DNA of 64,000 nt from Rhodopseudomonas boonkerdii (GCF_021184025.1 NZ_CP036537.1:5237001-5301000), one strand, 5' to 3'. Positions 17,648 through 26,883 are shown, counted from the first letter of the stretch. The notes: generated by a model not told the origin, from the letters alone. Program-made: numbers and translations.

Positions 17648-18332
17648 GGGTTCCACCAACCAGGTTGACGCTCTCGCTTCCGCTCCGTGGTTCATCGGAT
17701 ATCTCCCGTTTTTCGCCGTTGAGCTTCAGATGCTTGTCTGCGTTACTAGCCGATAGGACTGGCCGCGCCGTCCTGCGGGTGAGCCTGTAAACCGCGGCTG
17801 GCGGGATGTTCAGGATTGCTCGATCGACAAGGGTGGCCTTAAGACCGAGCCTATCGAGAATACGACGCGGCACCGGACACCGGACACCGTAGGTGAATTG
17901 ATAGAATGCACCACCCGAGCGGATCACGGAAAACGCACCGTCCAGGATCGCTATGACCTTGCGAGGCGACATGTTTAGAAGAGGCAATCCGCTCACAACT
18001 GCGCCGATGTCCTGCTTGCCGAACAAACCCGACGATCCGATGCGTGCCGCATCCATCCAGAGAACGCGAGCGCCCGGGAAACGAAGCTGAAGGGTCTTCA
18101 CAAAATCGGATCCGTATTCGACGAGGCTAAGGTCGGATGGCCGAACACCCTGTTTGAGAAGTTTGTAGGTGAAAGCGCCTGTGCCGGGCCCGAGCTCGAT
18201 CACAGGCCCGGTCGACGGTCCGATTTCTCGCGTGATGAGCTCCGCAAGCGCATCGCTGGACGGCGCGATCGCGCCCACGCGGCTAGGCGAGGCAAGCCAC
18301 GCCAGGAAGAACGACATAAAGTCATGAGACAT
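17634..18332 (-). CDS. SAM-dependent methyltransferase, phospholipid N-methyltransferase (PmtA)-like
   Basis: A 232-aa class I methyltransferase with the SAM-binding motif VIELGPGTGAFTYKLL near residue 44. The N-terminus (FFLAWLASPSRVGAIAPSS) and the segments DLSLVEYGSDFVKTLQLRFPG and VVSGLPLLNMSP are typical of PmtA-type enzymes that methylate phosphatidylethanolamine. The C-terminal 40 residues are charged and unlike the family. The start ATG at 18332 (MSHDFM) is preferred over 18353. Substrate is inferred from family resemblance only; it sits between a Mo-hydroxylase gene and a TPR gene. Confidence 0.8.
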   Translation of the reverse strand: MSHDFMSFFLAWLASPSRVGAIAPSSDALAELITREIGPSTGPVIELGPGTGAFTYKLLKQGVRPSDLSLVEYGSDFVKTLQLRFPGARVLWMDAARIGSSGLFGKQDIGAVVSGLPLLNMSPRKVIAILDGAFSVIRSGGAFYQFTYGVRCPVPRRILDRLGLKATLVDRAILNIPPAAVYRLTRRTARPVLSASNADKHLKLNGEKREISDEPRSGSESVNLVGGTHAAY

Positions 18333-18363
18333 GGTGCACCTGGATTGTTGCATGACAGCTCGA

Positions 18364-20541
18364 TCAAGCCACGAATGGCAGGCTTGTGGTCGGCTTGCCC
18401 GTCAGAACCAGCAGGGCATTCGCAACAGCGGGGGCGATAGGCGGCACGCCCGGCTCGCCAACCCCCGACGGATGTCGTTGGGATGGAACGATATAGGTTT
18501 CTACAACCGGGGCCTCGTCGATGCGTAGGACCTCGTAGGTGTCGAAATTGTCCTGAGCGGGCACGCCGTTATCGAGCGTGATCTTGCCATACATGGCGGC
18601 GCTGAGGCCGAAGCAAATGCCTCCTTCCATCTGCGCCGCGATCTGATCGGGCGATACCGCTATCCCGCAGTCAATGGCACACACGACTCGACGGACACGC
18701 GGGCGCCCCGCGACGACTGCGACCTCGGCAACCTGAGCAACTACAGTTCCGAATGCCTCGTGGACAGCCAACCCGCGGGCCCAGTCGCCTGCCATTGAGC
18801 TTCCCCATCCGGCCCGCTCGCATGCAAGGTTGAGAACGGCCAGTCGCCGCTCGTCACCTGCTTTGCGATAAATCGCGCGCCGATATTCTGCCGGATCATG
18901 GTCGCCCAAACGAGCAAGCTGGTCTATCGTATGCTCCATCACCATTGCGGTGTGGGAGTGTCCGACCGAACGCCAAAAGCCGACCGGCACGCCCACGCTC
19001 GGCGAAAATACGCGGCAGTCGGCAACCGCGCAGCCTGCGACATATGGGGAGTCCTTGATGCCTTCCACTTGCGTCGCGTTAGGCCCAACCGGCAACAAGC
19101 TCTGTGCGACGGTGTGATGCCGCCAGGCAACGGGCAGCCCGTGGGCATCACGATCAACCCATAGGCGATGATGCGCCATCGGTCGATAATACCCGCCCGT
19201 CATGTCGTCCTCGCGCGTCCAGACCAGCTTCACGGGCCTGCCTTCGCCGATGTGTCGCGCGATGCGAACACTCTCTACGACATAGCCGGACGACATGCCG
19301 CCGCGCCGGCCAAATGATCCCCCGGCAGGCAACGTTTCGATTTGCACCATGCCGGGAAGAGTGACATTCGCAATTGCGCTGTTGACCTGGTCGACGGTCT
19401 GTAGCTGCGATGCGAAGGTGAGCTTAACCTTGCGCCCAACTACCTGCGCAACGCAATTCATGGGTTCCATCGGAGCATGCGCAAGGTACGGAAAATCGTA
19501 GGCCGCCTCGAATTCTGTTTCCTTGAAAGCCGCCGCTGCGTCGCCCTTTGCGTGGTACGACGCGCCGCGTTCATCGGTGCTGCCCCTGCCAATCTGCCGA
19601 TAGAGTTGCACAAGCTGTTCCGACGATCGCCTTTCCGTGCCGCTATCGTCCCAGGTGACGGTGAGCGCATCCTTGCCCTTACGGGCTGACCAGGTATCTC
19701 GAGCAACTACCGCCACTCCGCTCGGTATTGCAAAGACGTCGACAACGCCTTTGACCCTACGTGCGGCCGCGGAATCGAACGACTTAACCTTGCTGCCGAA
19801 ACGCGGTGGATGCGCAACCATCGCCACCAGCATTGCGGGCATCTGGACGTCCTGCGTGTAGGTTACGCCGCCAGTCGCTTTCAAAGCGCTATCCATCCTC
19901 CGCACGCGAGGCGATCCGACGAGCGTGAAATTTTTGATGTCTTTCAGAAGAGGCGCCGCAGGTGGCTCCTGCTTTGCCGCTAATTCCAAGAGATCACCAA
20001 AGCTCTCTTGACGGCCCGACGCTGCGTGAATGACCATGCTGTTGCGAACCTGTATCGATCCGGCCGAAACATCCCATTTAGCTGCAGCGGCAAGAACGAA
20101 CATATCTCGCGCAGCGGCGCCTGCAGTTCGCAATTGAGTCCAGGCGGCGGCGATGGAGCTCGATCCCGCCGTAACCTGCATGCCCTTGTCCCTATTTCTG
20201 TAGATAGCGGCGTTGGCAGGCGCGGACATAACCCTTACTTTGTCCCAGTCCGCGTCCAATTCCTCCGCGACGATGGCCGATACGCCAGCGTGGGTACCCT
20301 GCCCCATTTCCTGAAAGGCGTTGACGACAGTCACCCAATTATCGCGATCGATTTTGATGAACGGCCCGAATGGACTGCTCAAAGGCGCTTCGGCACCAAT
20401 GCTCAGGGCCGCTGACGCAACGGCGCCAAAATTTGCAGCAGTGTACCCGACAACCAAGGCACCGCCGGCCAGGCTCCCGCCCAGCAAGAGCTTGCGTCGC
20501 GTAAGAGTGAAGGCACTCGAATTCGTTTTTGGCGACGTCAT
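18364..20541 (-). CDS. Molybdopterin-dependent hydroxylase large subunit (IorB-like), Tat-exported
   Basis: A 725-aa xanthine-oxidase-family catalytic subunit of the isoquinoline 1-oxidoreductase beta / membrane-bound aldehyde dehydrogenase type. The N-terminus has a twin-arginine signal (TRRKLLLGGSLAGGALVVGY). Mo-cofactor motifs include NAFQEMGQGTHAGVSAIVAE, PAGGSFGRRGGMSSGYVVES and the C-terminal GVGEPGVPPIAPAVANAL holding the catalytic Glu. The ATG overlaps the stop of the 2Fe-2S subunit gene (TGATG). No cytochrome c subunit gene is adjacent. The substrate may be an N-heterocycle or an aldehyde. Confidence 0.92.
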   Translation of the reverse strand: MTSPKTNSSAFTLTRRKLLLGGSLAGGALVVGYTAANFGAVASAALSIGAEAPLSSPFGPFIKIDRDNWVTVVNAFQEMGQGTHAGVSAIVAEELDADWDKVRVMSAPANAAIYRNRDKGMQVTAGSSSIAAAWTQLRTAGAAARDMFVLAAAAKWDVSAGSIQVRNSMVIHAASGRQESFGDLLELAAKQEPPAAPLLKDIKNFTLVGSPRVRRMDSALKATGGVTYTQDVQMPAMLVAMVAHPPRFGSKVKSFDSAAARRVKGVVDVFAIPSGVAVVARDTWSARKGKDALTVTWDDSGTERRSSEQLVQLYRQIGRGSTDERGASYHAKGDAAAAFKETEFEAAYDFPYLAHAPMEPMNCVAQVVGRKVKLTFASQLQTVDQVNSAIANVTLPGMVQIETLPAGGSFGRRGGMSSGYVVESVRIARHIGEGRPVKLVWTREDDMTGGYYRPMAHHRLWVDRDAHGLPVAWRHHTVAQSLLPVGPNATQVEGIKDSPYVAGCAVADCRVFSPSVGVPVGFWRSVGHSHTAMVMEHTIDQLARLGDHDPAEYRRAIYRKAGDERRLAVLNLACERAGWGSSMAGDWARGLAVHEAFGTVVAQVAEVAVVAGRPRVRRVVCAIDCGIAVSPDQIAAQMEGGICFGLSAAMYGKITLDNGVPAQDNFDTYEVLRIDEAPVVETYIVPSQRHPSGVGEPGVPPIAPAVANALLVLTGKPTTSLPFVA

Positions 20542-20984
20542 CAGACCACTCCCGCGGCGTCTTTGATGGCGGCCCTGATCCGCTGATACGTCCCGCAACG
20601 GCAGATATTGCCTGCCATGGCAGCGTCAATGTCGGAGTCAGTCGGCTTTGGGTTTGCGGCAAGCAACGCTGCCGCTTGCATGATCTGGCCGGACTGGCAA
20701 TAACCGCACTGCGCAACGTCGCGCTTGATCCAAGCGCGCTGAAGCGGGTGATCGCCCCCAAGCCCTTCGATCGTCGTGATCTTCATTCCCTGTGCGCTTT
20801 CGACCGAGAGCGAACAAGAGCGGACCGCATGGCCATCGACCAGCACAGTACACGCACCGCACTGCGCGGCCCCACAGCCGTACTTTGTGCCAGTCAGCTG
20901 AAGATGGTCGCGGATCACCCAAAGAAGCGGCGTGTCGGGATCAACGTCGATCGTCAAACCTCGGCCATTGATTTGGAGCTGCAT
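20541..20984 (-). CDS. (2Fe-2S)-binding small subunit of a molybdenum hydroxylase (IorA-like)
   Basis: A 147-aa electron-transfer subunit with two [2Fe-2S] clusters. The plant-ferredoxin-type cluster is in [18 protein letters not shown], and the second cluster is in [16 protein letters not shown] plus [15 protein letters not shown]. It passes electrons from the Mo-cofactor subunit encoded directly downstream with overlapping stop and start. The ATG at 20984 ([15 protein letters not shown]) matches the family start; an extension to 21017 would run into the operator pair. Two TetR-type operator motifs lie just upstream. Confidence 0.93.
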   Translation of the reverse strand: MQLQINGRGLTIDVDPDTPLLWVIRDHLQLTGTKYGCGAAQCGACTVLVDGHAVRSCSLSVESAQGMKITTIEGLGGDHPLQRAWIKRDVAQCGYCQSGQIMQAAALLAANPKPTDSDIDAAMAGNICRCGTYQRIRAAIKDAAGVV

Positions 20985-21011
20985 ATCCCGCCTCGCTAGA
21001 TGATCTTTATA

Positions 21012-21047
21012 TCGCACTGGGTGTAATCTTATTTACACTCAGTGCGA
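21012..21047. promoter_or_regulatory. Paired TetR-type operators before the Fe-S/Mo operon
   Basis: Two quasi-palindromes, TCGCACTGGGTGTAA (21012-21026) and TTACACTCAGTGCGA (21033-21047), are inverted copies of each other with centres 21 bp apart. They end 28 bp before the start of the 2Fe-2S subunit gene. The same motif occurs twice in front of the TetR gene at 22247, which is therefore the likely binder and probably a repressor. Confidence 0.75.
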
Positions 21048-21206
21048 TCTTGCAAGTTGTGTGTTGGCGTCATTGTGTCGCGGCATCGGAGGGGAAAATC
21101 GTTTCGCGTCACCGAACATCAGATGCGCCCGCCGACCGAATTGATGTCGCGGCACTAAAGGGCGGCCGCATGTCGCGATTATTTCCGAAGTTGTCTGCGG
21201 CGTCGG
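21048..21206. other. Short spacer between the Mo-hydroxylase operon promoter and the SDR gene 3' end
   Basis: No gene or terminator hairpin with a T-run was recognised here. The SDR gene reads towards the operator pair, so its transcript would run into the operon unless it stops in this spacer. Confidence 0.35.
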
Positions 21207-22157
21207 TCAGGCCGATGCCGTTTGTCGAGCCGGTGAATGCTCGGCATGCGGCTCTCCGAAGGAAACTCCTGCTAAAACCTGCGACAAATCCCAAAGCTGA
21301 GCGGCATCCCCGCGATTTTGCGCACGCTCCGGAATTCGCGCAGGCGCCGGGTTGCCGCGGATCTCGCTCCACCGGTCTGGCCCGTAGTAACCTCCCGGTT
21401 TCGCCCCGGAGGACGTGGCTGCAAACAGGGTTGGATATGCGCCTTGAGCCGGGGATTGAAAAACGAACCACAGCAACTGACGCAGCAGGAACGAGGTGCT
21501 TAGTTTTCCGGAGCCGTTCGGAATGAGCTCCGTGCGCGCCAAGCCCGGGTGCACTGCTAGGCTTGCGACACCCCATCCGTTCTCTTGGCTGCGCCGCTGT
21601 AGCTCGAATGCGAACATCAACTGTGCGAGCTTCGACTGGCCATAAGCCTCGAAGGCTTTGTACGAGCGCTCGCTCTGTAGATCATCGAAATTGATCCGCG
21701 CACCACGGTTGGCGATGCTTGATACGCTGATCACTCTTGGTGCGGTGCCTCTGCGCAATAGCGGGAGCACGTGCGACGTCAGGGCAAAATGTCCGAGGTA
21801 GTTAGTCCCGAATTGCAACTCGAAACCGTCAACTGTGACTTCTCGCCTTGGCGGGGTCATGACCCCTGCATTGTTGATCAACATATCGATGCGGTCGTAA
21901 ACCGCGTTCAAACGACGACCGAACGCTGCGATGGAGGCTAAATCCGCGAGATCGACTTGTTCGAAAACAAGGGATGCTTGCGGAATCTGTGCTTTGATTT
22001 CCTTGACGGCTGCGGCTCCCTTGCCGGCGCTCCGTCCGGCAATGATGACCTTCCAGCCGATCTTTGACAGCGCCAGCGCTGTCTCGAAGCCTAATCCTCC
22101 GGTCCCAGTAATGACGACACGGCCCGTCGTGCCTGCTGTTTCAACTGCATTGTTCAC
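21207..22157 (-). CDS. Short-chain dehydrogenase/reductase (retinol-dehydrogenase/WWOX-like)
   Basis: A 316-aa NAD(P)-dependent oxidoreductase with a Rossmann glycine motif (VVITGTGGLGFETA), RS in IIAGRSAGKG suggesting NADP, NNAGVM, and the catalytic tetrad region SVSSIANRG ... YGQSKLAQLMFA. The start is GTG at 22157, with AAGGAG six bases upstream. The C-terminal extension after GGYYGPD resembles other long SDRs. It is divergent from the TetR gene across two operator motifs and so likely controlled by it. Substrate unknown. Confidence 0.88.
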   Translation of the reverse strand: MNNAVETAGTTGRVVITGTGGLGFETALALSKIGWKVIIAGRSAGKGAAAVKEIKAQIPQASLVFEQVDLADLASIAAFGRRLNAVYDRIDMLINNAGVMTPPRREVTVDGFELQFGTNYLGHFALTSHVLPLLRRGTAPRVISVSSIANRGARINFDDLQSERSYKAFEAYGQSKLAQLMFAFELQRRSQENGWGVASLAVHPGLARTELIPNGSGKLSTSFLLRQLLWFVFQSPAQGAYPTLFAATSSGAKPGGYYGPDRWSEIRGNPAPARIPERAQNRGDAAQLWDLSQVLAGVSFGEPHAEHSPARQTASA

Positions 22158-22177
22158 GGAGCACTCCTTGCAAAACG

Positions 22178-22216
22178 TTACACTCTGTGCGACAATGAAT
22201 ATTGCACTGAGTGCGA
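22178..22216. promoter_or_regulatory. Paired TetR-type operators in the SDR/tetR divergent promoter
   Basis: TTACACTCTGTGCGA (22178-22192) and TTGCACTGAGTGCGA (22202-22216) match the two sites before the 2Fe-2S/Mo operon and have centres 24 bp apart. They lie between the GTG of the SDR gene and the TTG of the regulator gene, which is the standard layout for an autoregulated divergent TetR system. Confidence 0.78.
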
Positions 22217-22246
22217 TATTTCAAGTGGTGATCCGAAGGCTTAACA

Positions 22247-22852
22247 TTGGCGATCGATAATCCGGAGACGAACGAGGGTCTGCGAGAACGCAAACGTCGT
22301 GAGACGTTGGCGCGGATCGCCGAGACCGGACTTCGGCTGTTCATGACCGACGGATATGAGAACACGACTTTGGAGGCCATTGCCGAAGCAGCTGGAATTT
22401 CCCGAAGGACGTTTTTCTATTACTTCAAATCCAAAGAAGACATCATTCTGGTTTGGCAGAGCAATTTCACGAGCCTGATGCGCGCCGCTGTAATCGCCGA
22501 ACCTTCGGACGAAACGCCGGTCAACACGGTGAAGAATGCTCTTTTAAAACTAGCCAGTAACTATCATTCAGATCAAAGCATCGTGCTGGACCGGGTCATT
22601 CGATCGAGCCCTGCGCTCATGTCGGCGAGCCACGCGAAGTACATTGCCCAGGAGCAAGCAATCTTCGAAGCGCTTTGCGAGAAGTGGCCTCAGGTGAAGC
22701 ATCGAAAGTCCTTGCGTGTTGCTGCAATGGTCACTGTGGGCGCGCTGCGGCTCGCAGTCGACGCTTGGAGCAACGACAACGGAAAACGTCCACCCTCGGC
22801 CTACCTCCGCGAGACGTTTTCGACCCTTGAGGGGACATTCCAGTCTGAGTAA
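22247..22852 (+). CDS. TetR/AcrR-family transcriptional regulator
   Basis: A 201-aa repressor-type protein. The N-terminal helix-turn-helix is RRETLARIAETGLRLFMTDG YENTT with EAIAEAAGISRRTFFYYFKS K, near residues 15-60, followed by an all-helical ligand domain. The start is the TTG at 22247, with CGAAGG upstream. It is divergent from the SDR gene and flanked by four operator motifs shared with the Fe-S/Mo operon. A C-terminal fragment of a close paralogue persists at 7141-7320. The inducer is unknown, possibly a substrate of the Mo-hydroxylase. Confidence 0.9.
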   Translation: MAIDNPETNEGLRERKRRETLARIAETGLRLFMTDGYENTTLEAIAEAAGISRRTFFYYFKSKEDIILVWQSNFTSLMRAAVIAEPSDETPVNTVKNALLKLASNYHSDQSIVLDRVIRSSPALMSASHAKYIAQEQAIFEALCEKWPQVKHRKSLRVAAMVTVGALRLAVDAWSNDNGKRPPSAYLRETFSTLEGTFQSE

Positions 22853-23055
22853 TGCTCTCAACAGCTCATAGGTAGTTGGTCCGGAATATATCGTACAAAG
22901 TGGCTGGCGGCATGCTCGCTCTTTCGCGGCGACCTGAGAGCATGTTGTTGTTTAAACAATCATCGCCGCGACCTACTGTCACTCGTCTCATCAGTCGCCG
23001 GTTATCTCAATGTCCTGAGCTATCAGTTGATGGTCTGACGTCAGCAGGAGCCGCG

Positions 23056-23961
23056 TCAGTTCGTCGCCTTCCAGTTATAGCTCTGCATGAAGTCAAGAAA
23101 GGCGCGCATGGCGGCGCTGGGAAGACGGCGGTTGGGATAGTAGAGAAACCAGTGAGGCAAGATGGGGCTCCAGTTGCAGAGAAGCTCTACCAAGCGGCCG
23201 CTTTGGACATACGGTTTCGCGTAGTCATCGAAGATGTGAGCTATCCCTCTACCCGCCAGTGCGGCTTGCAATTCATTGTGCGCAGAACTGACCGTCAAGC
23301 GGCCCATCGGAGTGACTTCGATATCCTCGTTCCCCTCGGTGAATCGCCAAGTAACCAGCGCTCCGCCAGGAAAACGTCTTTTAATGCAATCGTGACCACC
23401 GAGTTCGTGCGGCGTTTGTGGCTCGCCCCAACTCTTGATGTATTCGGGTGAGGCGACAATCGAGTACCTAAGCGCGGGGCCAAGCGGGAGTGCAATCATG
23501 TCCTGCGCAAGTTGGTTGCCGAATCTGACACCGGCATCGAAGCCTTGTTCGACAATATCGATCACCGCCGCATCGCTGATGATCTCGATTTTGACGTCGG
23601 GGTAAGCGTCCATGAAGTGGAACACCAGCGGGCACAGGATATGATCGATAGCAGGCCCCGGTGCGTTAATTCTTAGGGTTCCGGATGGGCTGTCCCGCAA
23701 TTCATCGACTTCTGCGATGGCAAGCCTGATGTCGCTCAACGCAGGGGCCAAGCGTTGAAGCAGGCGTTGCCCTGCTTCCGTAGGCGAAACGCTCCTCGTC
23801 GTGCGATTGAGGAGCCGGATGCCGAGTGCTTCTTCCAAGGCGTTTATCGTCTGGCTCAACGCCGATGAAGACACCCCGCGCTCAAGCGCCGCCGCCCGGA
23901 AGCCACCGCAGCGGACGATTGAGACGAACACATCGAAGCTGTCGAGCCGAACCGGGTTCAT
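23056..23961 (-). CDS. LysR-family transcriptional regulator
   Basis: A 301-aa LysR protein with N-terminal winged HTH ([54 protein letters not shown]) and a periplasmic-binding-protein-like effector domain ([20 protein letters not shown]). The C-terminus ([20 protein letters not shown]) is of the CrgA/DmlR subgroup. The ATG at 23961 gives a normal N-terminus; 24000 is possible. It is divergent from the MBL-fold and aldo/keto reductase genes, which it probably controls. Confidence 0.9.
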   Translation of the reverse strand: MNPVRLDSFDVFVSIVRCGGFRAAALERGVSSSALSQTINALEEALGIRLLNRTTRSVSPTEAGQRLLQRLAPALSDIRLAIAEVDELRDSPSGTLRINAPGPAIDHILCPLVFHFMDAYPDVKIEIISDAAVIDIVEQGFDAGVRFGNQLAQDMIALPLGPALRYSIVASPEYIKSWGEPQTPHELGGHDCIKRRFPGGALVTWRFTEGNEDIEVTPMGRLTVSSAHNELQAALAGRGIAHIFDDYAKPYVQSGRLVELLCNWSPILPHWFLYYPNRRLPSAAMRAFLDFMQSYNWKATN

Positions 23962-24116
23962 TGCGAAGCGTGTCTTACCAAGCCGATCATAACTGCGCAT
24001 CTTATCGGTTCAATATCGTCGTGTCATCGTTGACGGCAGCGAACCTGGAGCCGCCTTCTTTCGCCCACTGGCCGCCAGGCCGGAATGTAGGGGCGTGCGC
24101 AATTAACGGAAAAACG

Positions 24117-25109
24117 ATGAACGCCTTAACCCTGAACCGACGCACCATTATGCTGTCTGCCGCCGCGGGTGCATCGAGCTTAGTTGTCCCGCCCATCGGC
24201 GGTTCCGGTCGCGCGAAGGCACAAGCCGCTTCCTCGCTCGGCGGGAATTCTGGCTACTACCACTTCCGAGTTGGCGACATCCGGGCGACCGTCTTGAGCG
24301 ACGGCGTCATCAGCGGCCCCCCGCGGGTCTATGCGAGCGACGCGCCCGAGGCGGAGCTTCGAGCGGTGCTGCGGCACGCATTTCTTCCCACCGACCACAT
24401 GAATCTCAACCTCAACACACTGCTGATCGAAACCGGCGGGCGGCGGATCCTGATCGAGGCCGGCGCAGGCAAGACGATGGGGCCGAATGGCGGTCGCATC
24501 TTTGAAAACCTGGCGGCGATCGGACTCAGTGCGGCGGATATTGACGCGATCGTCATCTCGCATACCCATCCCGACCATGTGGGTAATCTGCGAACGGCCG
24601 ACGGCGGCAAGGCCTTTCCACGCGCCACCGTGTTCGTGCCGAAAGCGGATTGGGACTTCTTCGTGCGCACCGATCCAGACCTTTCCTACATGCCCGTGCC
24701 ACAGGATTTCCGCGCGCGTTTCGCGGCAGCCATCCAGAATAGCCTCGAGCCGGCCAAAAAAGAGCTCGCGCTCTATGAGGCCGGCGCCGAGATTATCCCG
24801 GGCCTCACGACGATTGTCGCGTCCGGGCACACGCCGGGGATGGCGACGTTTCTCGTTCATTCCGGCAACGACCAGCTGCTGCTGACGGCAGACCTTGCCT
24901 ATCACCCGGTCGTCAACGTGGACAGGCCTTGGATCCCGGGCCCAGATCGCGACAAGGAGACGGCCCTAGCCTCCCGTCGGCGCATCTTCGACAGGGCAGC
25001 GACCGACCGTATACCCGTGCTTGGCTTCCACTTCCCGTTCCCTGGGCTCGGTCGGCTGCTCAAGACGGACGGCGCATACGCTTGGGTGCCCGCCAATTGG
25101 CAATTCTGA
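24117..25109 (+). CDS. Exported MBL-fold metallo-hydrolase
   Basis: A 330-aa metallo-beta-lactamase-fold hydrolase. The zinc motif ISHTHPDHVGN (HxHxDH) is near residue 147, a second His is in ASGHTPGMATFL, and an Asp is in LLTADLAYHP. The N-terminus NRRTIMLSAAAGASSLVV looks like a Tat or Sec signal, so it is probably periplasmic. Similar proteins include quorum-lactonase-like and uncharacterised hydrolases. The ATG at 24117 is the first with protein-like sequence. The aldo/keto reductase gene follows 21 bp downstream. Confidence 0.88.
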   Translation: MNALTLNRRTIMLSAAAGASSLVVPPIGGSGRAKAQAASSLGGNSGYYHFRVGDIRATVLSDGVISGPPRVYASDAPEAELRAVLRHAFLPTDHMNLNLNTLLIETGGRRILIEAGAGKTMGPNGGRIFENLAAIGLSAADIDAIVISHTHPDHVGNLRTADGGKAFPRATVFVPKADWDFFVRTDPDLSYMPVPQDFRARFAAAIQNSLEPAKKELALYEAGAEIIPGLTTIVASGHTPGMATFLVHSGNDQLLLTADLAYHPVVNVDRPWIPGPDRDKETALASRRRIFDRAATDRIPVLGFHFPFPGLGRLLKTDGAYAWVPANWQF

Positions 25110-25130
25110 CAATTTAGAAAGATAAAATTC

Positions 25131-26213
25131 ATGGACCAATCGAAAATCAATCGACGCGGTTTTTTGAGCACAATGGGCGCGGCGGCAACCGGTCTTGGCA
25201 TAGCTGGTCGGGCTTCAGCACAGATCCAGACGACGGACGCTGCCCCGTCCGCTGCGAGATCGAGCCAAGATGTACTGACCCGCACCGTGCCACGCACGGG
25301 CGAACGGGTCACAGCCTTGGGTCTCGGCACCTTCCTTACCTTCGACCTGAAACCCGGTGATCGGCGCGACGCTCTTAGGCAGGTTTTCGAACGGTACGTC
25401 ACCGCTGGCGGTCGCGTGATCGACACATCGCCGCTCTACGGCTCGGCCGAACTCAGCGTGGGCCAGTTCATGGGCGGGTATGCGGGATCCGATGGGATGT
25501 TCCTCGCCAACAAGGTCTGGGCCACCGGAGAATATTTAGGTGATGAAAGCCGCGCTGAGGAAAGCTTTCGGCAATCGCGGCTACGCACCTGGCGCGCCAC
25601 GATCAATCTCATGCAATGTCACAGCATCACCAATGCGCCTGTCGTTATCCCACTCATGAAGGCCTGGAAGCGGCAAGGCCTAATTCGTTATGTCGGGGTC
25701 ACCCATCATGAATCGGCAGCCCAGGATCAGTTGACGAACATCGTTGAACGCGACGATGTCGACTTTATCCAGACCAACTACTCCATCTTCAACCGCGACG
25801 CCGAGCGCCGCCTGCTTCCGGCTGCGGCCGACAAGGGAGTCGGTGTGCTCATCAATCTGCCGCTCGAAAAGGCACGGCTGATGAAGGTGGTCGAGGGACG
25901 GCCGCTACCGGGTTTTGCGCAGGAGTTCGGCGCAACCAGTTGGGCGCAGTTTTTCCTGAAATGGGTCCTGGCGCACCCGGCCGTAACCAGCGTACTTTGT
26001 GGCACATCCAATCCCGACCACATGAGCGATAATGTCCAGGCGATGATCGGCCCGCTTCCCGATACGCGCACGCGCGCTCGTATGGTCGCGCACATGGAGT
26101 CAATTCCCGGCTTCAGCTCGATCGGCACGATGCCTTGGTACCCCGGGAAGGAGAATATGTATGCCGGTCTGATCCGCGACGCGCAGGCCAACGCCGCACG
26201 ACGATTGCAGTGA
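25131..26213 (+). CDS. Aldo/keto reductase with Tat-like signal
   Basis: A 360-aa AKR-fold NADPH oxidoreductase. The catalytic tetrad is visible as Asp and Tyr in VIDTSPLYGSAE, Lys in LANKVWATG and His in LMQCHSITN. The N-terminus (INRRGFLSTMGAAATGLGIA) is a twin-arginine signal, common in a subgroup of secreted or periplasmic AKRs of unknown substrate. It is transcribed with the MBL hydrolase gene. Confidence 0.9.
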   Translation: MDQSKINRRGFLSTMGAAATGLGIAGRASAQIQTTDAAPSAARSSQDVLTRTVPRTGERVTALGLGTFLTFDLKPGDRRDALRQVFERYVTAGGRVIDTSPLYGSAELSVGQFMGGYAGSDGMFLANKVWATGEYLGDESRAEESFRQSRLRTWRATINLMQCHSITNAPVVIPLMKAWKRQGLIRYVGVTHHESAAQDQLTNIVERDDVDFIQTNYSIFNRDAERRLLPAAADKGVGVLINLPLEKARLMKVVEGRPLPGFAQEFGATSWAQFFLKWVLAHPAVTSVLCGTSNPDHMSDNVQAMIGPLPDTRTRARMVAHMESIPGFSSIGTMPWYPGKENMYAGLIRDAQANAARRLQ

Positions 26214-26259
26214 TCGTTCGCTTCCTTCCGCACCACACGTCGTCTTGAGCGTTACAGGA

Positions 26260-26337
26260 CTAAGCTTTCGCCCAGAGAGCAAGACCAGCGCTTTCGACGA
26301 CGATGAAAGTCGCGCTAAGCAAAAGCGCCCAACTTCC
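26260..26337 (-). pseudogene. C-terminal membrane-protein fragment
   Basis: A 25-codon frame GSWALLLSATFIVVESAGLA plus LWAKA and a stop looks like the last transmembrane helix of a membrane transporter. It directly abuts the truncated MFS gene but is in another frame. It may be the distal end of that MFS gene after an internal deletion, or the tail of an unrelated permease. Confidence 0.4.
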
Positions 26338-26883
26338 CTAGCATACTGGGAGCACGGGGACCCACGCGGCGTTCGCCAGCGTGACGGCGGCTGCAGTAAA
26401 CAGAGGTGCCGTCGGCGCAACGGCGCCGAGCGCGCCCCCCAATACGGATCCAAACATAAAGCCCAGGGCCGCTACCGCGCGGAGCATACCGAAGATGCGG
26501 CCGCGATCAGCCGGTTCATGGACGTCGGCCACGTACGCATAAACCGTACTGATGCTTCCAGCGGTGAAGCCGTCGATGATGCGGCCGAGGAATAGCACCC
26601 ACAGCGCGCCGCCATATCCGAAGATCAGATAGCCTGCGGCTGAACCCAACAGTGACACGAGGAGGATCGGACGCCGCCCATACCGGTCGCTGAGAAACCC
26701 AAGCACCGGTGCTGCGAAGAATGAGCAGAGTGCGAATACGGCGACGATGAGTCCGACATAAAGTCCGATGAGGTCGTGGCGCACATATTGCCCGACCAGA
26801 AACGGGATCACCGGCAGGATGATGGTGAAGCCCGCTACGTTGAGAAACAGCGAGACGGCGAGTAGAACGGTGCGGTTCGCCAT
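26338..26883 (-). pseudogene. MFS transporter, truncated after six helices
   Basis: The frame from ATG 26883 encodes the N-terminal half of a TetA/Bcr-like drug:H+ antiporter: LLAVSLFLNVAGFTIILPVI, PVLGFLSDRYGRRPILLVSL (motif A), GRIIDGFTAGSISTVYAYVA and GFMFGSVLGGALG (motif C region). It stops after about 181 residues at LANAAWVPVLPVC, just after helix 6. A complete member has about 400 residues, so this is probably a pseudogene. Upstream and antisense is the TetR gene. Confidence 0.8.
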
